NCBI GenBank assembly: GCA_950295325.1
Contig: OX485808.1
Span: 10,358,501-10,422,500 of the forward strand
From: Polytrichum commune
Lineage: Eukaryota; Streptophyta; Polytrichopsida; Polytrichales; Polytrichaceae
Direction: 5' to 3'
Length of the DNA: 64,000 nucleotides
The stretch's first letter is position 1. Each line of letters opens with the position of its first letter. Positions 54,290 to 64,000 of this stretch are shown one piece after another. Below the pieces are notes generated by a model. That model had not been told where the DNA came from and did no database searches. It was given only the letters and a program-made list of their open reading frames with translations. Made by a program: the position numbers and the translations under genes.

Positions 54290-55840
54290 TTTATTTTAGG
54301 GGGAAAAATAAATCAATGGGGGTTGTTTTTGGGTAAGGGTCAACTAGGCGTGGTTACCATAGTAGAGTACAATCCTAAATGTCTGAATCTCAATGGTGGA
54401 GCCATGTACTTAGTTGCGTTATCCAATTACTCGGTTTTCCAATGCTCCCTTGTTCAGCAAGGCCTAGATACACAAGCACGTCATCTAGTTGCATCATTAT
54501 CATCTCAAACAAAGAGTTTTATGTTGTTGTCCACCCCCCAAAAATCCCATAACTTAAGGCTAGTCTAGTCATGTTCAAACCATGTTCATATTAAAAAAAC
54601 ATCCATAATGTACATGAAATGCCTTAAAATAACATTTCCAACATGTTTCTCTCTTCTAGTGACCTTATGAAAGTTTGAAAAATCTTTGGGTAGCTTTGCA
54701 AATGTATGAGGAGTGCACCAAACATTCCAAAAATGATAATGATATGTTCATATGTAGCTCACAAAAAACCAAAAAGACATTTGGGGTTTAGGCTTTTTAT
54801 CAACGAGTAGGCGGTCCTTTCCTCGGGGGTGCACTCTTTATTGCAAAGAAAAATAACGTTTGTTCATGACCTTGAATTAAATACACCTATATACAAATGA
54901 TTTTGCATGTATATATATATATATATGCAGAGATTATACATAGCCTCAAGTATGTTCACACGTCCAAGTCATTTAATAAGATATATGCCTTGTTTGTATA
55001 CAACAAAACATGGTGCACAAAATAGGGCTAAGGTATTCATATGCAATATATTTCCTATTATTCTTTCACCAAATTATTGAACACATGTCTCCACATAGGC
55101 TTAGCATAGCCCTGATTTAGGTTTACATCTCCTAGGCTTTACGTAATAGCCCTCCCAAACCTAAAAAACATCCCTCCCTACGTGCATGATGCATAGGAGA
55201 TGTTCAAATAATACCACTTTCGTGCACCTATGTGGTTACATATAGAAAAACAAAGTGCACCCCTGGGGTTCATTCCCACATACATTTGCACTATCAATCT
55301 ATCTCCACAATTGTTAGATGTAATTGACATAGATTACATGAGATATATTCAAAACGGTGGTGTGCATGGTTATACACTCGAAACTAGCTAGTAATAAAAG
55401 GTCGGCGAGGCAACTAGGGGCACTTTTGGGCAAGGGTTAATCAAGTGCATTTACCACACTAGGGAACACACTCCAATATATATGAACCTCAAAATTAAAC
55501 TATGGTGAGCTGCAGTCATGCGCACTATGTTCAAATCACGTTCCTTTTAGATCCAAAAAAATAAACATACAAGGATTTCTTTTGGGAAAAGGTCAATTAG
55601 ATGAAGTTACCATACCAGGGTACATTCCCACTACCCAAATATCAAAGCCAAACTATGGTGGGGCTACAAATGTGCACTTGGCAATTGAAGCAAAGTTCTC
55701 ATATTCAAAGCATGTTCATTTTGAGGGAAAAATCTATAGGGGTGGCTTTTGGGTAAGGATAAATTAGTTGCGTTTACCATACCACAGTACAATCCAAAAA
55801 GCCTAAATGTCAATACCAAACTACTTGGAATATGTGGGTG
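54290..55840 (+). repeat. Degenerate repeat cluster (unit about 170 bp)
   Basis: A unit with the order GGGAAAAATAAATC, TTTTGGGTAAGGGTCAACTA, TTACCATA, GTACAATCC, AAACTATGGTGG-like occurs at about 54290-54420, 55415-55530, 55555-55735 and 55725-55830. The last two are head to tail. The copies are diverged. Open frames in them are short. An AT run lies at about 54908-54925. Confidence 0.6.
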
Positions 55841-56003
55841 TTGTTGGGTTCATTTATCATGTTCTCCAACTTTTACTGATTAGACTTAAAGAAAGAATTG
55901 TGTTACATTAGCAAATCTACAATGAAACATAAAAAAATGTAATATTCCTTTATTTAGTTACGATTATCAAAAGTGCACGTTTGTTGATTGCTGAACTCAA
56001 TCA

Positions 56004-56035
<32 letters not shown>

Positions 56036-56281
56036 AGGTCTTCCTAATTATTGAGTGTGAAATAGTTGATACAATATGAAACATAGTCCCATCTCTTTTA
56101 AGCATGTGTCTTTATGGTGTGTGTTCTTCAATCCTCATCTAACCACACATCAATCAAATATAGGGCCCGATTAGAAAAAAGCAACCGAATAACACTTATG
56201 GTGGGGTTGCAAATGTGCAACTTGGCAAACGAAGGGACCCTTTCCTAAAACGTTTGGAGATAGAATAACATGTGAAGAGTC
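55841..56281. other. AT microsatellite and partial R2 copy upstream of membralin
   Basis: A 30-base AT run lies at 56003-56032. About 56040-56190 resembles the end of the R2 repeat (CATCTCTTTTAAGCATGTGT, CACACATCAATCAAATA). Confidence 0.6.
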
Positions 56282-56681
56282 AGATTTGACGTGCGATGGT
56301 CCACCGACAGGTCTCCCTCCGCCGCCTCGTCTCTGTTCCCTTGATCACCAACCCAACTCGATCTCGGACACTTTCCTCGGTCTGTCACCACCACTCGACG
56401 ATTTGGACATCTTCCCGAGCTGGGTCGAGCTCGGTTTAGCGTTTGGCGTTTGCGTTTGCGTTTGCGTTTGCGTTTGCGTGTGAATAAGTTCTGATAGGTG
56501 GTGGATGCCTCGGAGGCGGTGGAGGATTTTTGATTTCGATTTCGATTGTGGTTGTGGTTTTGCTTAGTCATGGTTGAATTCGAGGTGAGTCTTGCGATTT
56601 TTCACCGGAGCGGCAGATTTGGAGGTGGTTGGAGAAGCATTTGGAGGTGATTTGTCGATCGTGGTTTTTGGTGATTTCGCC
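56282..56681 (+). promoter_or_regulatory. 5' leader of the membralin gene with hexamer repeat
   Basis: The leader is GC-richer than its surroundings and contains a tandem TTTGCG repeat at about 56438-56479 and GATTTC/TGGTTG short repeats at 56525-56565. The equivalent leader in the duplicate at 24.1 kb lacks the hexamer array. A likely leader splice donor is GAGGTGAGT at about 56584. The transcription start is not defined. Confidence 0.5.
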
Positions 56682-59600
56682 ATGGAATCCGAACAGGCGT
56701 TCTTGCGGGTGCACACTCGTCTGTCCGGTGTGTTGGCGAAGTTGTTGACGCCCAAGCTTCGAAGCGGACTGGAGTTTGTGTGTCTTTGCAATGCGGTCAT
56801 GCTGCTTGGGCTCCTCGTTGTGATGCACGTCAACTTCGTGGCACAGGTATTAGCTCCTTTCGCTTTTCTCCCATGTGATTTGGATCTGAATTGCCGGTGG
56901 CCATGTTGCAGGGCCTTTCTTTGCACCGAGGAGGTGTTTCTATGGTTGAAAATGGGCTCCTGTCTCCACTGAAAACTGCTCTCGAGTTCTTTTTCCCATT
57001 TTGAACCCTAACCCCTGTTTTGGGATTTTGTGCTCCAGTAAATCTAACCTTGTACTCTCTCCACGCAAGTTGGATTCTAAGCACAGGCACTCATGTTTCA
57101 CTGGCCTGCTTGGGAGCTACTCTTACAGCCGAAAGTAGGCCCTGTTTCCAGAGAATTTTCGCCTGAGTTTCTGTTCATTAAAACCCTAATTCCTGTTTTG
57201 GGGCTGTGTGTTCTAGGGTTTTAGTATCCCGTTCTGGGTGTTTATTGAGGGTTATGATCGATCCACATGAAGCTTAGAAGTTTTGGAGCTCATTGGCATG
57301 GATTTCATGAAGCTTAAACTGTCTGAAGCTTCCGATCTCGTCAATCAATGGTCTTAATTGGCCATGAGGCTGCTCTGAAGTTCTTCTGCCCATTGGGAAC
57401 CGTAACCCTGTTTTGGGGCTTCGTGCTCTAGTAGTTGTAATCTTGTAGTCTCCCCACGTAAGTTGGATTGTAACCACAGCCACTCATGTTTTAATGGCCA
57501 TTCTGCACGGGAGCTACTATTACAGCCAAAGATATGCTCTGTTCGCAGAGGATTTCCGTCTGAATTTCTGCTCCTTCAAACCCTAATTTCTGTTTTTGGG
57601 CTTTTGAGTTCTAGGTTTTTGGCTTTGTAGTATCCCTTCTCATCGAGGGTTGTGACCGGTCCGCATGAAGCTCAGATTCTGGAATGTATTTCTTGAACCT
57701 CAGACTGTCTGTAGCCTCTAATTTTGTCAAGCAATGGTCTCATTTGGCCACGAGGTTGTCTGGTATTAGGTTATCCCAGCTGGGTGAAGAACGGTGCAGA
57801 TTTTGTGCCTCGTGCTCATTGTGGTTATGCAGATGATAGTTCTTGGGTTTTTTAGTTAGGGTTTACTGGTTCCTTACACCTTCTATTGACTTTTTTGTCT
57901 GGATCAAGTTGCAATTTCGTTGAGAGAGTATAAGTGCTACTACTTAAGGCACAGCTCTGTTTGCTACCCTGATGCCAGAGGGACCTTGTATCCTTCGCAA
58001 TATTTACCTCCCATCGGCTGAGCTTCATCTAGCTATCTGCTGGTGGACATCAATCAGAAGAAAAAAATTGTCAATCAAATTATGAAGTTCTTGGTTGTGT
58101 GCAGCAGAGGGGCACTGAATTGACCATAATTTTAAGGGGTAATGGATGGGTGCCCTTGTTGCCCTATTCTTGTATTCTAGCTCACCAAGTTGTAGACATA
58201 GGGTCCCAGTTGCTCAAGGTAATAGGTCTACCATATTGTGCCAGGAAGTAAGCTTCTATACTTCAAATAGACTTACAAAACTTTGCAAAGATTGTAAAAT
58301 TGTAGTTTTTCATGGACGATGGGTAAAGGCTTCACTGATCACGTGCTCTGGTAGCTGTCAATAGAGAAACCCTTACATGACATCTGGGTGTAATATGGGG
58401 GTAAGGTCTCCTCTCATACAGAACTGAATGGATTGCATATTTTGTTCTATGCCAGCCAGGGTGCGCAGAGCATTTTTCAAGTAAGGAGATGGACAGTGCT
58501 CAGCTGGTGCGCATCAAGGTACAAATCTATCCTGCAGAGTAGCTGTTTAGTCCAGATTATTCTTTCTGGCAATTGGTTCTATGTTTGTGTCAGCAGACAT
58601 TGTAAATACAGTCTTACTGGCAGCAGAATGGTAGATTTTTGCAGACTCAATTATAGGTGGCTTATTTGTGTGACAGAGGAATCATCTATCACTATATACG
58701 TGTGTAGTGAATGCTCTCCTATAAGAACTTGTTGCTTTGTCGTACAAAATTCTTATCTCTTATTCGCTTTATCTTTCAACTCAATGGGATTTTTTGTCAG
58801 GAGTTGGTCCCCTATGATATTTCATTGGTTGTTTTGCATACCATACCCAGAATTTATTTCCATTTTTGGTGCATATTGGAGGTAGTGTTTGAATTTGAAT
58901 GAAGAGAAACCTATTTCTGCTCATTGAGGCCAAAATCAACTTAGCACTTCTTGGCAAGCCTAAATGAGTTTGGCCCTCAATGAACTGATATAGAATGTTC
59001 TTTGCTCAAACATCCACACTCCCTCCAAGCATGCACCGTAATGTATTGTACATGGAAGGTGTTGCAAGCAAAACAACCAACTCTTGACCAAATGTCATGT
59101 TGAGTTAGAGGACAACTCTATTGTCTATCTGTTCGGATTTCTGTTGACTGAAATTTGTTTACCTTGTGTATCATGATTTATGGTGGTTCAGATCACAGGC
59201 AGCTGGAATCGGATCACAGAAGAGGCGTTTGGGCGAAGCATTTGGAAACATGACATCACAAAGCAGCAACACAGCGGTGATGGCCATAGCAGTGGGCAAC
59301 ATAAGCTGGAAGAGCACTATGAAGTTCCTGACATGGGTGGCGAGGGGTGGAACATTCTTGCAGCAAAGTTCTGGCTCAATCTTCTTGGGACAAGTGCACG
59401 TCGAAATAAATTTGTAAAGCGGGCAGATCAACAAGAAAGCGTTAGACAAGAGCCTTCTGCTGTTGATGAGACAGGGTTGGAGAGTGATCTCCAAGCTCGA
59501 AGGCAGAGTAGTAGTGGGCAAGAGGAAAGCTTTGATCGCGATGTTGCAAGCCGGCCCTTGTCTGGGCCAGGTAGAGGGCCTCTTGGCACTGCTCTCCTGC

Positions 59601-62600
59601 ATTATAGTACAAGGTGGAGCAGTTATGGGACTTCTTGGTTCAAAAGAGTAGAACAAAGCATACGCAGCTTTTGGCAAGTTTGGGTGGGTTTCACTTGACA
59701 ATGTCTTCCTGCATTAATTACTGCAAGTCAGAATGATGTAGGGTTGATGAATAATGAAGAGTTGATCAAATAAGGAGGCATTAGAGTTATGCTTTAACTC
59801 AATGGGACTTTTTGCTGGGAGTTGGTCCTTTATGATTTTTCACTGGTTATTTTGCATACAATATCAATAATTTATTTCCACTTCTGACATATGCTTGGAG
59901 GTAGTGTTCGAATTTGAATAAATAGTAACCTATTTTTGGTTCATTGAGGGCCAAAGTCATTCTAGCACCTCTTGGCATGGTAAAATGAGTTTGACCCGCA
60001 ATGAACTGATATGTAATGTTCTTCATTCAAACCTCTACCACTACCTCTAGTATGCACCAAAACTTTACCAATATGGAAGGTACTGTATCCAAACAACCAA
60101 CTCCCACCCCAAAGTCATGTTGAGTTAGAGGATGATTTTATTGGGTCATTTGGTGCAGAAGCAAAAAGGGCTTGGTCAAACAATTTTATTTTTATTTTTA
60201 AATTGCCATGATGTGCTGCAAAGCATATGGATGATCCTGATTACATGATGGCAGCACACTTGGATTTCTGAGGTTGCTCTTTTGCGACAAATTAATTAAT
60301 GATTAACTAACTGTTACAACGTGCTGAATGGCAAAGGGTGCATTTGTACATTTTAGTGAAATTCATGCGTTATGAACAATTTCATTGGTGGTTTACCTTA
60401 ACCCAAGGCTAGTAGTAATGTGTGTGTGCAGTAAATGTTCTTGTGAGTTTTTTCTGCAATCACACTGAGATGGCCTTGGGCACACTATCTGATGACCTCT
60501 GAACTTGCTTCCAGAGCTACTCACTGATTTATATTATTATATTATATATTTACGTTAATGTGTGGTGGGCGTCAAATTTGGGGAAAACAGAGAATTGCAG
60601 GCTGGGAACCATTTACAACAGCACCAAAGGGGGACCGCCGGACAGTTGCTTGGACTAAGCTGGATGCTGGTCTAGGTATTTTTCCTGCTTTAGTTTCCAT
60701 CTGTTTGTATCAATTTATCGGAATTGTTATTCCTGGAGGTGCTTGTCCTCATGTCTTATAATTGTATTTTTCTCAACTCTTTTCTTTCTGTGCAATCATA
60801 ATATCCACTTCTGTCTAATTTTCACATGTTTTGTTAATGTCAAGATCTCAAAATGTACTTCTTTCCACCACCTAGAAAGTCAGGACAGGCACATGTACCA
60901 AAGAGGAGGTGGATATCCGGGCAGAGTGGTGCAATATTCAATTTCTTGAGTTTCTTGTAACAGGACAGGCATTGTGATCCAAGTTTGTTATAAAGATTTT
61001 GTCAATCAAAGCATCCTAGCTCTTTTGAGCTTGTCAATGCTTGGGATACAGCTCCTACGGGATGGTAAATTAGAGTGTTTATCAATGACAAGTTATGTGA
61101 CCGAACTGGTGTTATGATATTGTGAAGTAGGTTTTCCACCCCTGGGATACTTATTCTGTCCTTGTGCAGTGGATAAATCAGAAAGTGGAGGCAGGATGTA
61201 TGATCCAACTTATTTATACGGCACTGAGAAGGTAAGGATGCAAATTCACTGAGAGCTGTTGCATGAGAAATTTATCTATTATTATCTATTGGCTATAAGG
61301 GCAAAGATTGGTATTGTAGTCTGCTGTGTACAGTTTCTTGTGGGATTTGTTGTACAGCACTAGCTACTGATGTTGTGCTTATGGGGGTACTTCAGGGCTA
61401 TCTGATGATGTCAGAAAGTGCCAAGTTTCGACACTCTGTCAAGACCATCAACATTTCTATTTCAGCGCAACATTCATGCTTTGGAAATCGGTAAAGTCCC
61501 ATTACAGGGCCTGTTTTAAGACGCTTGTGCAAAAATGCCTCAGAAAAATCAACACATATAGGAATTGACACTTCCAATTGGTCTCAAAGCAGCTGCACTC
61601 ATCAACCTTATGTTGGTTACCTCTTACAAAATTCAGAGGTGTTTTTGAGTGGGATGAACTTTTTAGTATGCCAATTGTTGTGCAAAGTCTTCATCATTTG
61701 AAGTTTCTTCTGTCCTGGTGTGGCTTACAGGTGGCAACAACTTCTAATAGACAACTTTGTCGGTTATGATACAATTCTCATGAACAGTCTCCTCAGCGCA
61801 AGTGGGAGAGGTATTAGTCATTCCATTTGCAAGGGCTTTCATTCTTTTGTTAAAAAATCCTGGTGCAATTGTAATAAAACTTAAAACAAGTGTGACCCAA
61901 AAGTGATTTCCTTTGTTAGAGAATCCCTGTGCAATTGTGGAAAGATGCATTTAAATATAGACCCTCCTTGTGATTACTAGGAGAATTAGGAGGTCCTTCT
62001 GCCATGCATTCTGTTATAGACCTTTTTGTGACATATTTTTGTGAATTTCTTTCTATTGTGCAGGATTCCTGTATAATTTCCAGACCAAAGAGCTTTACAA
62101 TCTCAACTACTTGCAAGGTTTTGGTGATGTGGCCCTTGGGATTGATGGTGCGTAGGGTACTTATCAACCCTCTTTATATCTTTTGAGGTTTTCTAGGTCT
62201 CTTTGGATTGCTGATGTTCATGGGCGAATAAAAAGTTTGTACATTTGGATATGTGTACATTCCATTTTTGACAAGTTGTTATTGATTGTTGTGATTCATC
62301 CTAAACAACTGAACTATTTGATCTTGTTTCAAATTAGGATAGGTACATAGGTCCAAGTAGCTACCATTTAGACATAGTTGGCCTATCTTGATCCAATTTT
62401 ACATCTTTTCAATGTTTGAAGGGGTGCACAAAGTTGACCTCGTTTTATCCCTAATATTTTATATACTTAAGAAACCATGGATTAGGGACTTAACAGAGTT
62501 ATCCTTCAGTACAGATTCTTCAGGACATAAATCTAACTTCCCAGAATGGGAATGGTTGTGGGCGTGGCTACAGATTACATTGTATTTAAATCTGGTGTGC

Positions 62601-63705
62601 TTATCACAACGCTCTTCGTATTTTTCACAACCACCATGTCTGTGTCGTTCACCTTAAGAGAGACACAGGCTCGCATGCTGAAGTTTACTGGTATATTTAC
62701 AATTGCAACTCCTAGTGTAATAGAGCTTTAATTTTCTTTATTCTTTTTTCCTGATAACATTTTTTGTATGAAATCTTTGTAGTGCATACTTGTTAGATTC
62801 TCAAGGTCATTGAATTTACATTTTTGTGCTTCATGCTTTACAGTGCAGTTGCAACACCATGCACGTCATCGATTGCCCACTTTTCGTCTCATCTTTATTC
62901 ATGTGGTGGAGTCATTGGTCTTTGTTCCGGTGAGTAGAATTTTTATTATCAGATCCCCTTCAATTTTCAAGCACAAGGATTAGCTTGCTGTTTTCATAGT
63001 ATGACTATAGCAGGCCTTGCATATGGATTTCTTTAATGTTTGAAGGGGTCCCTTTAGAGGTGCATTTCTGTGAGGAACTAACTCATTTGTACCACCTAGG
63101 TTCTTTTAGTTCTAAATGTGTAGTTCAGTACAGGTTCTCATCTATATCTGTAAATCTCAGTGTCTGCTAAGAAGAATGGGGTAGTTTGCAAGTTCAAATA
63201 CAAGAACAGAGGCTATCTGACTTTCACGTTTATTACTAACTTTTGTGTGAGAGATTTTGGCCTGTTTTGCAGATAATGATTGGGATACTATTTTTCCTGT
63301 TCGAGTTTTTTGACGATCAACTGCTAGCATTCATGGTTCTCACTTTGGTCTGGCTTTGTGAGCTTTTTACCATGATCAGGTGAGAAGGTCAAGTGCTGTG
63401 GATAGCCAGCTAGTAGAAGGTCACCATGCTTATCATATTTGGGCAGATGCAATTTTCTTGAGGAGTGGATGAGTGAATTTGGTCAATAACTCTTTCAACT
63501 TTTGGTTCTCAAAGTTAGTTTTCTACGCAGCCTGTTTAATATTCTTATTGTGAGAAATCAGATGTCACAGTCTTTTAGTGAATTTTGCGCTGATATTTCT
63601 TGTTGTGGTGCAGTGTGCGGACTCCCATGTCAATGCAGTTTTTTCCATGCTTCTTTTTCCTTTACTTTATGGTTTTCCATATCTACTTTTTCTCGTATAC
63701 ATATG
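56682..63705 (+). CDS. Membralin-like multipass membrane protein (12 exons seen, 3' end beyond window)
   Basis: Exons: 56682-56846, 58456-58518, 59192-59683, 60591-60675, 61170-61231, 61396-61490, 61731-61810, 62064-62112, 62545-62690, 62844-62929, 63273-63379, 63614-63705; all phases agree. About 507 residues are encoded, starting MESEQAFLRVHTRLS. Membralin landmarks: first membrane span (VMLLGLLVVMHVNFVA), LNLLGTSARR, YLYGTEKGYL, NISISAQHSCFGNRWQQLLI, VGYDTILMNSLL, GFLYNFQTKELYNLNY, FVFFTTTMSVSFTLRETQA, VQLQHHARHRLPTF, GILFFLFEFFDDQLLAFMVL, MVFHIYFFSYTY. Membralin sits in the ER membrane; the animal protein is linked to ER-associated degradation, while the plant role is less clear. All introns are GT-AG except intron 8, where only a GC donor (62113) keeps the frame. 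Exon 3 encodes a long low-conservation loop. The gene appears intact up to the window edge. Confidence 0.85.
57060..57800 (+). repeat. Tandem duplication inside membralin intron 1
   Basis: Two units of about 390 bp, starting near 57055 and 57452, share CCACG(C/T)AAGTTGGATT, a GGGAGCTACT(C/A)TTACAGCC block, a (G)AAACCCTAATT(C/T)CTGTTTT block, and a CGCATGAAGCT/CACATGAAGCTTAGA block followed by GTCAA(T/G)CAATGGTCT. The same block order recurs in the membralin pseudogene at 24.6-25.9 kb, so the duplication predates the copying. Confidence 0.75.
58782..59120 (+). repeat. M3-containing repeat in membralin intron 2
   Basis: The ~340-bp stretch begins CAATGGGATTTTTTGTCAGG with AGTTGGTCC and ends AGTCATGTTGAGTTAGAGGA-like. 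It matches 59799-60140 in intron 3 in the same orientation, so the two copies bracket exon 3. Its inner part is the palindromic M3 element. Confidence 0.85.
59799..60140 (+). repeat. M3-containing repeat in membralin intron 3
   Basis: Direct copy of 58782-59120: CAATGGGACTTTTTGCTGGG, GTTATTTTGCATACAATAT, GGAGGTAGTGTTCGAATTTG, TTCATTGAGGGCCAAAGTCA, CATGTTGAGTTAGAGGATGA. The inner inverted pair is TTCATTGAGGGCC with ACCCGCAATGAAC. Confidence 0.85.
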
Positions 63706-64000
63706 GTAAGTTTCTTCCATCTGTGCTTTTTGTAAGGTTTTGTGTTAAGAAAGCCACCATTGTGGTACAACAAAGTCTGTAAATTTCTGATGAGCAACCA
63801 AAGTATTTCCTATTAATGTTGTGAAAATAGAGTTATGGCGTTTTCAGTCACAAGGAATGCAATCAAACCTAGTGCCTGATGGACCGATCATTACAATTAT
63901 TTAGTTTACACTTTGTTGTGGAGTTTACATTAGTCTCTTCCTTTTTTTACTAGGGTTACTTGAGTAAGAGGTTCAAAAGGGAAAATTTGTTGAATTTGAT
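63706..64000 (+). other. Membralin intron running off the window
   Basis: The expected continuation after the SYTY exon (one or more C-terminal exons) is not visible in these 295 bases, which start with the donor GTAAG. They are probably intronic. Confidence 0.55.

Noticed and set aside
59171-59701. A 176-residue open frame on the - strand over membralin exon 3
   Set aside because: The + strand exon fits the membralin frame and splice phases on both sides, so the antisense frame is incidental.

Overview
This window is plant nuclear DNA. Evidence: spliced genes with GT-AG introns, a membralin gene with plant-type N-terminal sequence, a spliced UAP56-type RNA helicase relic, an intronless F-box family, and AT-rich intergenic DNA packed with nested inverted-repeat transposons. 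A Tc1/mariner-like relic and an unusual zinc-finger/transposase-like element might fit a non-seed land plant (lycophyte, fern or bryophyte), but I cannot fix the species from sequence alone.

Layout. 0-4.3 kb: AT-rich DNA with a terminal-inverted-repeat (TIR) element, hairpins and a local duplication. 4.37-5.79 kb: intact F-box gene 1. 6-15 kb: transposon land, with a CACTA-like MITE, a hairpin array, a 1.3 kb foldback element, and several long arms of one GC/AT-mosaic repeat family (called R1 here). 16.2-17.9 kb: intact F-box gene 2, whose N-terminus carries a three-fold 53-residue repeat. 20.4-21.0 kb: Tc1/mariner transposase relic. 24.1-26.9 kb: a chimera of a broken duplicate of the membralin 5' end followed by an F-box pseudogene split by a MITE. 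28.1-28.6 kb: TIR element filled with a minisatellite. 29.5-32.3 kb: R1 arm, F-box-type leader, scrambled F-box pseudogene with an inverted piece, and a minisatellite. 37.7-39.2 kb: intact F-box gene 3. 42.0-44.4 kb: 5'-truncated UAP56/DDX39 helicase pseudogene that keeps its introns. 45.2-51.6 kb: broken transposase-like protein gene split by a 1.9 kb pyrimidine-rich insertion. 51.6-56.2 kb: AT-rich repeats. 56.3 kb to the window end: membralin gene, 12 recognisable exons, running off the right edge.

Function. The three F-box proteins are probable substrate receptors of SCF ubiquitin ligases and form a local cluster with at least two dead relatives. Part of the coding sequence of genes 1 and 2 is almost identical while the ends differ, which suggests recent duplication or gene conversion. 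Membralin is a multipass ER membrane protein family linked in animals to ER-associated degradation. I see no operon-like or defence-like system. The main interest is how transposons and local duplications have copied, shuffled and inactivated pieces of host genes. All similarity statements are by-eye comparisons within the window or recall of protein families; no search was run.
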